A stretch of 64,000 bases of DNA from contig NZ_SACL01000014.1 in NCBI RefSeq assembly GCF_004005855.1, forward strand, positions 1 through 64,000, given 5' to 3'. Under the pieces are notes generated by a model. That model made no database searches, was not told where the DNA came from, and worked only from the letters and a program-made list of their open reading frames with translations. This document shows, piece by piece, positions 15,426-23,800 of the stretch (positions within the stretch are counted from its first letter, which is position 1; each line of letters opens with the position of its first letter). The DNA comes from Rhodovarius crocodyli (GTDB taxonomy: Bacteria > Pseudomonadota > Alphaproteobacteria > Acetobacterales > Acetobacteraceae). A program made the translations under genes and the position numbers.

Positions 15426-17621
15426 CTATTCTATGCTCGCGACCGGAAGGGAGTCGGCCTGATAGCGCGGCGAGGGCCGCGGGGGAACCCATGGCCTGTC
15501 GCCACGATGCGCGCGGTCGCTGACGACGCGCACACCGCCATCGGCCGAGAGCCACACGGCATGGGCGCCGTCGCGCCAGACGGAAAAGCGGTCGATCACC
15601 CGGCTGCCCGCGCAGTCACCGCGCACGGGCTCGGGCGAGATGATCAGCGCCGCGCGGCCGCAGGGGGCCTCGGGTGCCGCGGCGCGCTGGCGCCCGCGCG
15701 GGGCGGGGGCAGCCGGGCGCAGCAGCGCGATGCGTTCCGCCAGGCGGCAGCCCGCCTCGTCGCAGGCCAGGCCCGGCGGGCCGCCGATGCCGGGCATCGG
15801 GCGCGCCGCGTCCTCGGCCCAGCTGCGCAGCCAGGCATCCTGCACGAAGCGGGAGGCGCTGCCGTGGCGATGGACGAAGACATCCCCGCCGGCCCGCAGC
15901 GCGACCAGCCGCCCATCGGCCGAGACCAGCGCATGGGGCGAAGGCGTCAGGGCGCCGGCCATCAGGCCCAGCGCCAGCATGGGCAGGCCCGGGGCGCGCA
16001 GCCGGCCACGCCACAGCGCCAGCCAGCACAGGCCGAGTGCTGCCAGCGCCGCGCCCCAGGCAGGCAGAGGCTCGGCGGCCATGGTGGCGCCGGGCCAGGA
16101 GGCGACGGCGCGCGCGATGGCCAGGATCAGCTCCACGCCCCAGCCCATGACGGCCAGCGGCACGCCCTCCAGCCCCAGCGGCATGGCCAGCGCGGCAACC
16201 AGACCCGCCGGCATGACGAGGAAGCTGGTGACGGGCACGGCCAGCATGTTGGCGGCGACGCCGTAGAGCTGCAGCCGCCCGAAATGCGCGAGGCCGAACG
16301 GCATGGTGGCCAGCCCGGCGATGAGCGAGGTCATGAGCATGCCCGCCAGGATCAGCGCGGGGCGGCGCCACCAGCGCGGGTTCTCCGGCACCTTGGCACG
16401 CGGGCGCCACCATTCATGGGCGGCGACCAGCGCCAGCACGGCCGCGAAGCTCATCTGGAAGGAAGGGCCGAGGATCGCGGAGGGGTCCAGCAGCAGCACC
16501 ACCAGCGCGGCGATCGCTACCCCGCGCAGGGTGATGGCCCGCCGGCCGGCCAGCAGCGCGGCCGTGACCAGGGCGGCCATGGCGAAGCTGCGCAGCATCG
16601 GGATCTGGTTGCCCGACAGCACCAGATAGAAGCCGCCCGCCGCCAGGGCGCCCAGCGCCGCGGGCAGCTTCACGTCCAGGCGCAGCGCCAGCCAGGGCCA
16701 CAGGGCCAGCCCGCCCCGGAGCACCGCATAGACCAGCCCCACCACGATCGTCATGTGCAGGCCGGAGACGGAGAGCAGATGCGCGAGCCCGCTGTCCCGC
16801 ATCGCGGCCATGGCCTGGGGCGGAATGGCCGACTGCCCGCCCGTGATCAGCGCGGCCGAGACGGCGCCGGCGGCGCCCGGCAGGGCGGCGGCGATGCGTG
16901 CCTCCATGGCGCGCCTAGTGCCGGCCAGGGCGGGGGCGCTGCCCTGCCCGGGCAGGACCTCCGCCCGGCCGAGCGCATAGCCCGAGGCGCCGAGCCCCGT
17001 GAACCAGGCCGCGCGCTGGAAATCCCAGGCGCCGGGATGGGTGGGGGCGGAGGGGGCGCGCAGCATCGAGCGGACGGCCAGGCGCTGGCCGGGTTCCGGC
17101 CGCAGCGGGTCATCGGCCTTCAGCCGCACGCGGATCAGGCGCGCCGCGGGGTCCGCCTGACCGGGCCAGGTGGCGCCCGAGAGGGTGACGCGCAGCCCCT
17201 CGGGCAAGGGTTCGACCAGCGTGACCACGCCTTCGGCGCGCACGGCGGTGCGCGGCAATTCCAGCGCCCCCGGCATGCGGGCGCTGTGCAGCCCCGCCAA
17301 GGCGAAGCCCAGCCAGGCCGCGCCCAGCAGGCCCAGCAGCCAGGCCGCGCCGGGGCGTCGCGGCGCGAGCCACAGGGCCAGGCCGACGGGCGCCATGCCG
17401 CCCAGCCCGAGCCAGAGCGGCGGCTCACGGTCCAGCGCGAAATAGCCGAGCACGCCAGCGCCCATTGCAACCGGAAGCCACAGCAGCCATCGTCCGTGCT
17501 GGGCACCCAGAACGACCTGGAAAATCTCGATTATTGTGGAAGTCAGGCGCGCGCGACCGCGGGCCGGAATACCGGCCTGCCCCAGAACGGCAGAGGGGGA
17601 TGCAACCCATGCGTGCGCCAC
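15426..17621 (-). CDS. comEC: ComEC/Rec2-family competence channel protein
   Basis: This protein of up to 731 aa has many membrane spans. A DUF4131-type N-terminal region (about 50-200, RGRAxxTxxTSA-like strand LRAPSAPTHPGAWDFQRAAWF) is followed by the Competence domain with DSGLAHLLSVSGLHMTIVVG and SFQMSFAAVLAL, the family signatures. The C-terminus is a soluble region of the degenerate metallo-beta-lactamase type (LVSADGRLVALRAGGDVFVHR). ComEC conducts single-stranded DNA through the inner membrane. The GTG start at 17621 is uncertain. It diverges from gltX. Confidence 0.9.
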   Translation of the reverse strand: MAHAWVASPSAVLGQAGIPARGRARLTSTIIEIFQVVLGAQHGRWLLWLPVAMGAGVLGYFALDREPPLWLGLGGMAPVGLALWLAPRRPGAAWLLGLLGAAWLGFALAGLHSARMPGALELPRTAVRAEGVVTLVEPLPEGLRVTLSGATWPGQADPAARLIRVRLKADDPLRPEPGQRLAVRSMLRAPSAPTHPGAWDFQRAAWFTGLGASGYALGRAEVLPGQGSAPALAGTRRAMEARIAAALPGAAGAVSAALITGGQSAIPPQAMAAMRDSGLAHLLSVSGLHMTIVVGLVYAVLRGGLALWPWLALRLDVKLPAALGALAAGGFYLVLSGNQIPMLRSFAMAALVTAALLAGRRAITLRGVAIAALVVLLLDPSAILGPSFQMSFAAVLALVAAHEWWRPRAKVPENPRWWRRPALILAGMLMTSLIAGLATMPFGLAHFGRLQLYGVAANMLAVPVTSFLVMPAGLVAALAMPLGLEGVPLAVMGWGVELILAIARAVASWPGATMAAEPLPAWGAALAALGLCWLALWRGRLRAPGLPMLALGLMAGALTPSPHALVSADGRLVALRAGGDVFVHRHGSASRFVQDAWLRSWAEDAARPMPGIGGPPGLACDEAGCRLAERIALLRPAAPAPRGRQRAAAPEAPCGRAALIISPEPVRGDCAGSRVIDRFSVWRDGAHAVWLSADGGVRVVSDRAHRGDRPWVPPRPSPRYQADSLPVASIE

Positions 17622-17637
17622 CCACCAGTTTTCACCC

Positions 17638-17734
17638 GAATCCGAGTCAAGTCACAAGTCCCGAGTCGCGAGTTTCTGCGCCCGAGTCGTTTACGAGTCG
17701 TCCACAATTTTCTGGGCGGCCGTTTTTGCGACTC
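17638..17734. promoter_or_regulatory. Cluster of six GANTC (CcrM-type) sites between comEC and gltX
   Basis: GANTC sites occur at 17638-17642 (GAATC), 17644-17648, 17663-17667, 17684-17688, 17695-17699 (all GAGTC) and 17730-17734 (GACTC). Four of the GAGTC copies share the context CGAGTC. The cluster lies in the divergent comEC-gltX spacer. In many Alphaproteobacteria GANTC adenines are methylated by CcrM and can tune cell-cycle promoters. A regulatory role here is inference. Confidence 0.5.
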
Positions 17735-17787
17735 TGCCCCCCTGCAAACCCCTGGACGAACCGGCCCGGCCGACCGATACCGGCGCC

Positions 17788-19167
17788 ATGACCGTCCGCA
17801 CCCGCTTCGCGCCCTCCCCCACCGGCTTCCTGCATGTGGGGGGCGCCCGCACCGCCTATTTCAACGCGCTCTACGCCCACAAGAACGGGGGCGAGTACCT
17901 GCTGCGCATCGAGGACACGGACAAGGCGCGCTCCACCCAGGCGGCGGTCGAACAGATCAAGGAAAGCCTCGCCTGGCTCGGCCTGTCGCCGGACCGTGAG
18001 CCGGTGCTGCAATCCACCCGCGAGGCCCGCCACGCCGAGGTCGCGCATGAGCTGCTGGCCAAGGGTGCCGCCTATCGCGCCTATGAGACGGCCGAGGAGC
18101 TGGACACCATGCGCGCGGCCGCGATGGCCGAGAAGCGCCCGCCCCGCTACAACGGCTTCTGGCGCGACCGCACCCCCGGCCCCGAGCAGGAGGGCAAGCC
18201 CTTCGCCATCCGCATCAAGGCCCCGCGTGAGGGCACGATGGTCGTCGAGGACCTGGTGCAGGGCCGCGTCGAGGTGAAGAACGAGGAGCTGGATGACCTG
18301 ATCATCCTGCGCTCCGACGGCACGCCCACCTATCTGCATGCGGTGGTGGTGGACGACCATGACATGGAGATCACCCATGTCATCCGCGGCGACGACCACC
18401 TGACCAACACCTTCCGCCAGTGCCTGGTGTTCGACGCCATGGGCTGGGAGCGCCCGCGCTTCGCCCATATCCCGCTGATCCATGGCGCGGACGGCGCCAA
18501 GCTGTCCAAGCGCCACGGCGCCGTCAGCGTGCTGGAATGGCGCGACCAGGGCATCCTGCCCGAGGCGGCGCTGAACGCGCTGCTGCGCCTGGGCTGGGGC
18601 CATGGCGACGAGGAGATCGTGCCGAAGGAGCGCGCGGAGCAGATCTTCGACCTGTCCGATGTGGGCCGCGGCGCGTCCCGCATGGACTACGCCAAGCTGA
18701 TGCACATCAACGGCGTCTATATCCGCCAGGCGGACCCCGCCCGGCTGGCCGCCGATGTCTGCACGCGCCTGGGCGCCGATGCGGTGGCCGAGGCGCGGAT
18801 CACCGCGCTGATGCCCGCCATGCAGGAACGCGCCAAGACCGTGCTGGAGCTGGCCGAGGGCGCGAAGTTCGCGCTGGGCCATGGCGCGCCCCTGCCCGAC
18901 GCGAAGGCCCAGGGCCAGCTGAACGAGGAAGGCCGCGCGCGCCTCACCCGGCTGGCCGACGCGCTGGCCGGCGGCGACTGGTCGCGCACGGGCCTCGAAG
19001 CCCGCATCAAGGCCTTCGCCGAGGCCGAGGGCGTGAAGCTCGGCGCGGTGGCCCAGCCGCTGCGGGCCGCGCTGACCGGCACGCTGGTCTCCCCGCCGAT
19101 CGACGCCGTGCTGGCGGCGCTGGGCGATGAGGAGGCGCTGTTCCGCATCCGCGCCGCCGCCGGGTAA
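17788..19167 (+). CDS. gltX: Glutamate--tRNA ligase
   Basis: This 459-aa class I synthetase charges tRNA-Glu. The catalytic Rossmann domain starts MTVRTRFAPSPTGFLHVGG (HIGH-type motif HVGG), continues with YLLRIEDTDKARS, and has the KMSKS-type loop KLSKRHGAVSV near residue 235. The helical anticodon-binding domain follows. I chose the ATG at 17788 as the conserved N-terminus. Acetobacteraceae often carry two GltX copies, one of which also charges tRNA-Gln; which one this is cannot be told here. Confidence 0.96.
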   Translation: MTVRTRFAPSPTGFLHVGGARTAYFNALYAHKNGGEYLLRIEDTDKARSTQAAVEQIKESLAWLGLSPDREPVLQSTREARHAEVAHELLAKGAAYRAYETAEELDTMRAAAMAEKRPPRYNGFWRDRTPGPEQEGKPFAIRIKAPREGTMVVEDLVQGRVEVKNEELDDLIILRSDGTPTYLHAVVVDDHDMEITHVIRGDDHLTNTFRQCLVFDAMGWERPRFAHIPLIHGADGAKLSKRHGAVSVLEWRDQGILPEAALNALLRLGWGHGDEEIVPKERAEQIFDLSDVGRGASRMDYAKLMHINGVYIRQADPARLAADVCTRLGADAVAEARITALMPAMQERAKTVLELAEGAKFALGHGAPLPDAKAQGQLNEEGRARLTRLADALAGGDWSRTGLEARIKAFAEAEGVKLGAVAQPLRAALTGTLVSPPIDAVLAALGDEEALFRIRAAAG

Positions 19168-19229
19168 GGATTGGTCAACACCCTCCCCGCTAATCCGGCC
19201 GCATTCAGGCCGGCGAAGCGAGGGAGCCC

Positions 19230-20156
19230 ATGAAGATTCTGCTGGTCGAGCCCGGGCGCCTGGTCCAGCGCCTGGTCCGGGCCATGCTGGAGACCGCGGG
19301 GCATGCCGTGGTGGTCGAGGGCCATGGCCTGCACGCGCTGGAGACGCTGCGCGCGGACCCCTCCATCGACCTGCTGCTGACCAGTTTCGAGCTTCCTGGC
19401 ATGCCGGGGATGGAGCTGTGCTGGCATGCCCGGCTGCTGAACCGCCCCTGCCGGCCGCCGCTCTATCTCATCGCCATGTCCTCCAGCCTCGACGATGCCC
19501 ATGTCGCGGAGGCGCTGGACGCGGGCGCGGACGACTTCGTGTTCAAGCCGCCCTCCGTCATCGAGCTGACGGCCCGGCTGCGCGCGGCCGAGAGGCTGCT
19601 GCACGCCCAGCGCGCCCTGATCGAGCAGGCGACGACCGACGCCCTGACCGGCCTGCCCAACCGCCGGCGCCTGCTGGAGGAAGCCCGGCGCGCGCCCGGC
19701 GCCGCGCTGGCGCTGCTCGACATCGACCATTTCAAGGCGGTGAACGACACCCATGGCCATGACAGCGGCGACGCCATGCTGGTGGCCCTGGCCGAACGGC
19801 TGAAGGAGGCTGCCTGCTTTGCCGCCAGGCTCGGCGGGGAGGAATTCGCCCTGCTGATCCCGGACCCCGAGGCGGCGGAGGCCCTGATGGAAGGGCTGCG
19901 CCAGGCGGTGGGCGCCACGCGCGTGCCGCTGCATCCCGGCCTGGCGTTGAGCGTGACGGTCAGCATCGGCCTCGCCCTGCCCCGTGCCGGGGCGGGCATC
20001 GACCAGATGCTGCGGGAGGCGGACCTGGCGCTCTATGCCGCGAAACGGGCGGGGCGCGACCGCGTCGTGCTGGCCGAGCCGGCACCGCCGCTGTCGGAGG
20101 AAGAACCGAGGCGCCGCGTCAGGCATGATTCGCATCGGGCCACGGTGATCGCGTAA
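19230..20156 (+). CDS. Diguanylate cyclase with degenerate receiver domain
   Basis: This 308-aa protein pairs an N-terminal REC-like domain (1-120) with a GGDEF domain (about 131-290) containing ALTGLPNRR, LLDIDHFKAVNDTHGHDSGD and the active-site GGEEF at 202-206. This should make cyclic di-GMP from two GTP in the cytosol. In the receiver, the phospho-acceptor Asp is replaced by Ser52 (LLLTSFELPGMPG), and the N-terminal acidic pair is reduced to one Glu, while Lys106 (FKPP) is kept, so phosphorylation is unlikely. The RxxD inhibitory site before GGEEF is absent. It is a single gene after gltX. Confidence 0.9.
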   Translation: MKILLVEPGRLVQRLVRAMLETAGHAVVVEGHGLHALETLRADPSIDLLLTSFELPGMPGMELCWHARLLNRPCRPPLYLIAMSSSLDDAHVAEALDAGADDFVFKPPSVIELTARLRAAERLLHAQRALIEQATTDALTGLPNRRRLLEEARRAPGAALALLDIDHFKAVNDTHGHDSGDAMLVALAERLKEAACFAARLGGEEFALLIPDPEAAEALMEGLRQAVGATRVPLHPGLALSVTVSIGLALPRAGAGIDQMLREADLALYAAKRAGRDRVVLAEPAPPLSEEEPRRRVRHDSHRATVIA

Positions 20157-20205
20157 CCTCCATGCGATGGCGGGCGAAGAACCGGCATCAACCGGGGGTT
20201 TCGCC

Positions 20206-20661
20206 ATGCATCCCACCTTGCCCTTCGGGCATCCACGCCTCGCCCGTGCCGTCTCCTGGCTCGCCGCCGGCTGGATCGCCTGGGAATTCTTCTACTACGA
20301 GCAGTTCAAGCTGAACGGCGCCGAGGGCTCGGTGCAGGGCGTGTTCCAGCCCCTGGCCGACTGGTTGTTCCTGCCCGCGCATGAGGCCGCGATCCGCTGG
20401 ACGGTGGCGCTGCTGGAAATCGCGGCCGCGACCCTGGTGCTGAACCAGCCCAGCCGTCTGTTCGGCGCCTTCATGACGATGGGGCTGATGGGCGGGGCGA
20501 TCTTCCTGCACACGCTGGGCCCGATCGGCATCGACCCCTACGGCGACGGCGCGGTGCTGTTCAAGGAAGCCTGCTTCACCTTCCTCGTCGCGGGCTTCCT
20601 GGTGTGGCTGCACCGGCGAGAGATCCCGGCCCTGCTGCCCGCCCGGCTGGTGCGGGCATGA
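20206..20661 (+). CDS. DoxX-like small membrane protein
   Basis: This 151-aa protein has about four hydrophobic segments (16-36, 60-80, 85-115 and 125-142), with an ELxxA-like LLEIAAATLV and GLMGGAIFLHTLGP resembling DoxX/DUF417-type proteins. I chose the ATG at 20206 (MHPTLPFGHPRLARAVSWL); an earlier ATG at 20167 would add 13 unconvincing residues. It overlaps the opgC-like gene by ATGA and so starts the DoxX-opgC-msrP operon. Its function is unknown; it is not MsrQ-like, lacking that family's size and six-span heme layout. Confidence 0.6.
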   Translation: MHPTLPFGHPRLARAVSWLAAGWIAWEFFYYEQFKLNGAEGSVQGVFQPLADWLFLPAHEAAIRWTVALLEIAAATLVLNQPSRLFGAFMTMGLMGGAIFLHTLGPIGIDPYGDGAVLFKEACFTFLVAGFLVWLHRREIPALLPARLVRA

Positions 20662-21788
20662 GCGCGGCCCCCCTCATGCCGCCCCCGCCCATGCCGCCCC
20701 CGCTGAAGCCGCCGGGCCGCGATGCCCGGCTGGATGCCATCCGCGGCTGGCTGCAGCTGTCCATCTTCGCCTCTCACATCGCCGGCGGCTTCGTGGGGGG
20801 CTGGCTGATCCATGCGGCCTGGGGCGTCTCGGACAGCTCTGAGCAATTCGTCTTTCTCTCGGGCTTCGGGCTGGGCTCAGTGTTCCTCTACAAGCAGGCG
20901 CGCCAGGGCTTCGCCGCCGCCTGCCGGGACATGGCGGTGCGCTTCGCCCGGCTGTGGCGCATGCATCTGGTGGTGTTCCTGGGTTTCGGCGCCATGGTCA
21001 CCGCGGGTGCCGCCTGGCTCGGCACGCCGGGCTGGGATTACGCGATGCGCCACCCGGTGCTGGCGGCGCTGGGCGGCACGCTGCTGGTCTATCAGCCGCC
21101 CTTCATGGGCATCCTGCCCATGTTCCTGATCGGCATGGCGGCCCTGCTGCCCTTCCTGTGGCTGGTCGCACGGTTCGAGGCGCGGGCGCTGCTGATGCCC
21201 GCCGCCCTGTACGTGGCGGCGCAGCTGCTGCCGGCGGACCTGCCCGCGCTCGGGGGCACCAGCTTCGCCTTCAGCCCGCCGGGGTGGGTGCCGCTGTTCC
21301 TGCTCGGCGCCTGGTTCGGGCGACGCGTGCTGTTCACCGGGCGGGCGGTCACCGCCGACCGGCGGCTGGTGGCGGGCGCCCTGGCCATCGTGGCGCTGGG
21401 CACCGTGCTGAAGGTGACGGGCACCCTGCCCGGCTGGCTGGTGGGCAAGGAGCAATTGGCGCCGCTGCGGGCCCTGCACGCCCTCAGCCTGGCCTATCTG
21501 GTGGCGGCGCTGGTGCCGCGCGCCGCGGCCTGGACCGGCACGCGGCTGTCGGCGGCGCTGGGCATGATCGGCCGGCACAGCCTGCCGGTGTTCAGCCTGG
21601 GCCTGTTCCTGTCCTGGCTGGGCTCGGTCGCGGTGGCGCGAAATCCGCTGCTGGAAGTGATCGTCGTGCCGGCTGGCGCGTTCATCCTCTGGGCGCTGGC
21701 GCGTTCTCTCGATGCGCGGCGCCTGGGTGCTGGCGCCCCGGCCGCCGCTCCCCATATGCTCGCCACAGGAAAGGGGCCTTCCGCATGA
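20658..21788 (+). CDS. OpgC-family membrane acyltransferase-like protein
   Basis: This 376-aa protein has about ten membrane spans. After a proline-rich cytosolic start it reads DARLDAIRGWLQLSIFASHIAG and SSEQFVFLSGFGLGSVFLY, the OpgC domain signature. OpgC adds succinyl groups to periplasmic glucans, so it may modify the glucan made by OpgG/OpgH, encoded about 10 kb away. It is coupled at both ends by ATGA overlaps to the DoxX-like gene and to msrP. Acyl donor and substrate are inferred from the family. Confidence 0.85.
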   Translation: MSAAPLMPPPPMPPPLKPPGRDARLDAIRGWLQLSIFASHIAGGFVGGWLIHAAWGVSDSSEQFVFLSGFGLGSVFLYKQARQGFAAACRDMAVRFARLWRMHLVVFLGFGAMVTAGAAWLGTPGWDYAMRHPVLAALGGTLLVYQPPFMGILPMFLIGMAALLPFLWLVARFEARALLMPAALYVAAQLLPADLPALGGTSFAFSPPGWVPLFLLGAWFGRRVLFTGRAVTADRRLVAGALAIVALGTVLKVTGTLPGWLVGKEQLAPLRALHALSLAYLVAALVPRAAAWTGTRLSAALGMIGRHSLPVFSLGLFLSWLGSVAVARNPLLEVIVVPAGAFILWALARSLDARRLGAGAPAAAPHMLATGKGPSA

Positions 21789-22723
21789 ACATCATCCGCC
21801 GCAAGGGCTGGGCATTGCCCGAAAGCGCCGTCACCCCGCGCGAGTTCGTCCTGAACCGGCGCGCGCTGATGGGCGCGCCCGCGCTGCTGGCGGCGGGCCC
21901 CGCCCTGGCCCAGACCGGCGCCATCCCGCCCCTGCCCGAGCATACGCGCAACGCGGCCTTCGACGGCGGCCGGGCCATCACGGCCGAGCGCGAGGCGACC
22001 AACTACAACAATTTCTATGAATTCGGCACCTATAAGGGCATCGCGCGCGACGCCCAGCGCATGCCCCGCCGCCCCTGGCGCCTGAAGGTCGAGGGCCTGG
22101 TCGAGAACCCGCGCGAGTTCGAGATCGACGACCTGATCCGCATGATGCCGATCGAGGAGCGGGTTCTGCGCCTGCGCTGCGTCGAGGCCTGGGCGATGAC
22201 CGTGCCCTGGTCCGGCTTCGCGCTGAAAGCGCTGCTGGACGTGGTGAAGCCCATGGCCAGCGCGAAGTATCTCGCCTTCCAGACCGCCTCCATCCCCAGC
22301 GTGATGCCCGGGCTGCGGCAGAGCTGGTACCCCTGGCCGCATACCGAGGCCTGCACGATCCAGGAGGCCGGGAACGAGCTGTCCTTCATGGCGGTCGGCA
22401 TGTACGGCAACCCGCTGCCGGCACAGAACGGCGCCCCCATCCGCGTGTTGTTTCCTTGGAAGTACGGGTTCAAATCCGGCAAGTCGATCGTGCGGATCAA
22501 CTTCCAGGAACAGCGCCCCGACACGTTCTGGGGCACCATCCAGCCGCAGGAATACGGCTTCTGGGCCAATGTGAACCCCGAAGTGCCGCACCCGCGCTGG
22601 AGCCAGGCCAGCGAACGCCTGATCGGCAGCGGAGAGCGCGTGCCGACCCGCATCTGGAACGGTTATGGCGAACAGGTGGCGTCGATGTATGAGGGGATGC
22701 GGGGAGAGAGGTTGTTTTTATAA
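21785..22723 (+). CDS. msrP: Periplasmic methionine sulfoxide reductase catalytic subunit MsrP
   Basis: This 312-aa molybdopterin enzyme reduces methionine sulfoxide in oxidised periplasmic proteins. The N-terminal signal has a twin-arginine-type core (LNRRALMGAPALLAAGPALA). The oxidoreductase molybdopterin domain contains NNFYEFGTYKG, LRLRCVEAWAMTVPW with the Mo-ligand Cys132, and FPWKYGFKSGKSIVRI. Length matches E. coli MsrP (YedY). Its usual heme partner gene msrQ is not adjacent; it is translationally coupled to an OpgC-like gene instead. Confidence 0.95.
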   Translation: MNIIRRKGWALPESAVTPREFVLNRRALMGAPALLAAGPALAQTGAIPPLPEHTRNAAFDGGRAITAEREATNYNNFYEFGTYKGIARDAQRMPRRPWRLKVEGLVENPREFEIDDLIRMMPIEERVLRLRCVEAWAMTVPWSGFALKALLDVVKPMASAKYLAFQTASIPSVMPGLRQSWYPWPHTEACTIQEAGNELSFMAVGMYGNPLPAQNGAPIRVLFPWKYGFKSGKSIVRINFQEQRPDTFWGTIQPQEYGFWANVNPEVPHPRWSQASERLIGSGERVPTRIWNGYGEQVASMYEGMRGERLFL

Positions 22724-22751
22724 GTATATATTCTTTTTAGTTGTATATGCC

Positions 22752-22783
22752 GCCGGAGGTGAAGCGAAACCCTCACCTCCGGC
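22752..22783. terminator. Strong hairpin terminator between msrP and the Bug gene
   Basis: An 11-bp perfect inverted repeat, GCCGGAGGTGA (22752-22762) with TCACCTCCGGC (22773-22783), has a 10-nt loop. It sits in an AT-rich island that begins just after the msrP stop. It is followed by CAAACTCGAAAAGTCTTTTT on the plus strand. Confidence 0.75.
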
Positions 22784-22803
22784 AAACTCGAAAAGTCTTT
22801 TTG

Positions 22804-22827
22804 CTTCTTTTTCTTCAGAAAAAGAAG
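22804..22827. terminator. Bidirectional AT-rich hairpin terminator
   Basis: CTTCTTTTTCT (22804-22814) and AGAAAAAGAAG (22817-22827) form an 11-bp perfect inverted repeat with a 2-nt centre. T-rich runs lie on both strands and it abuts the stop of the convergent Bug gene at 22829. Together with the hairpin at 22752-22783 it can stop transcription from both sides. Confidence 0.6.
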
Positions 22828-22828
22828 A

Positions 22829-23773
22829 TCAAGGCGCCCTTAATCCAAGCCTCTCAATCATCCCCTTCGCATCCCGCTCCTCATCCCGCAGCCTGACAGC
22901 GAAGGCTTCCGCCCCCAGCGGCGCCACCACCTGCCCGATGCGTTCCATCGCCTCCCGATAGGCGGGGCTCGCCGCCGCCTCCAGGCAGGCCACTTCCAGC
23001 CGCCGCGCCACCTCTCGCGGCAGGCCGCGTGGGGCATACAGCCCACCGAAGCCCCGCAGCGTCACGTTCAGCCCCTGCTCGCCGAAGGTGGGGCCATTCG
23101 GAATGGCCGGCTGGCGCGCATCGGCGGCGACACCCAGCACGCGCAACCCGCTCTCACGCACCGTGGCCCAGGTGGTGATGGCCGCATCCAGCGCGCCGGA
23201 CTGCGCGTCCAGCATCATCTGGCCCTGGTTGCGGTAAGGCACGGGGGACATCTTCACCCCGGCCAATTGCTCCAGCTGGCGACCGATCAGGTTGCCCACC
23301 GTGCCGACGCCGGCATCGCCCCAGGTCACGGTCTCCGGGCGCGCGCGGGCGGCCGCCAGCATCCCCGCCAGGTCGCGATAGGGTGACTGCGCGCCCACGG
23401 CCAGCACGAAGATGTTCTCGAAGTTCTGGCAGATCGCCTCGAAGCCCTCGAAACGATAGGGCAGCCCGTTCACCAGATGCGGCAGGGTGGTGATCATGCC
23501 CGACGGCGCGAAGGCGATGGTCGTGCCGTCCGGCCGCGCCTGGCCCACGGCCGCGACCCCCACGCCGCCGCCCGCCCCCTCGCGGTTCAGCACCGGCACA
23601 TTGGCGCCGGCGCCGAGTGCCAGGCGGAACGGGTCCGCGAAGCCGCGGGCCATGATGTCCACGACGCTGCCGGGTGAGAACGGCACGACCAAAGTGACGG
23701 TGATGGGCTGGGCAACGGCGGGCAAAGCGATCCCGGTGCCGGCGAGAGCCAGCAGCATGCGGCGGTTGAACAT
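22829..23773 (-). CDS. Bug-family tripartite tricarboxylate (TctC-like) solute-binding protein
   Basis: This 314-aa secreted protein has a signal peptide (MFNRRMLLALAGTGIALPAVA) and the Bug/TctC fold: TLVVPFSPGSVVDIMARG, NREGAGGGVGVAAVG, MITTLPHLV and WGDAGVGTVGN. These proteins capture carboxylates or aromatic acids for TctAB transporters. No TctA or TctB is present in the window, which is usual for the many orphan Bug proteins. It is the last gene of the aromatic operon, 27 nt after the dioxygenase, so it may bind that pathway's substrate. Confidence 0.9.
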   Translation of the reverse strand: MFNRRMLLALAGTGIALPAVAQPITVTLVVPFSPGSVVDIMARGFADPFRLALGAGANVPVLNREGAGGGVGVAAVGQARPDGTTIAFAPSGMITTLPHLVNGLPYRFEGFEAICQNFENIFVLAVGAQSPYRDLAGMLAAARARPETVTWGDAGVGTVGNLIGRQLEQLAGVKMSPVPYRNQGQMMLDAQSGALDAAITTWATVRESGLRVLGVAADARQPAIPNGPTFGEQGLNVTLRGFGGLYAPRGLPREVARRLEVACLEAAASPAYREAMERIGQVVAPLGAEAFAVRLRDEERDAKGMIERLGLRAP

Positions 23774-23800
23774 GGACGTCTTCCTTGTGTTTCTTGTCGT

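Noticed and set aside
15399-17999. Long plus-strand frame across comEC
   Set aside because: The product is Gly/Gln/Arg/His-rich with no motifs and it overlaps a convincing ComEC gene; it is a shadow frame.
22724-22828. AT-rich island considered as a sign of horizontal transfer
   Set aside because: It is about 100 bp long and made of two terminator-type hairpins between convergent genes; the flanking genes have normal GC-rich composition.
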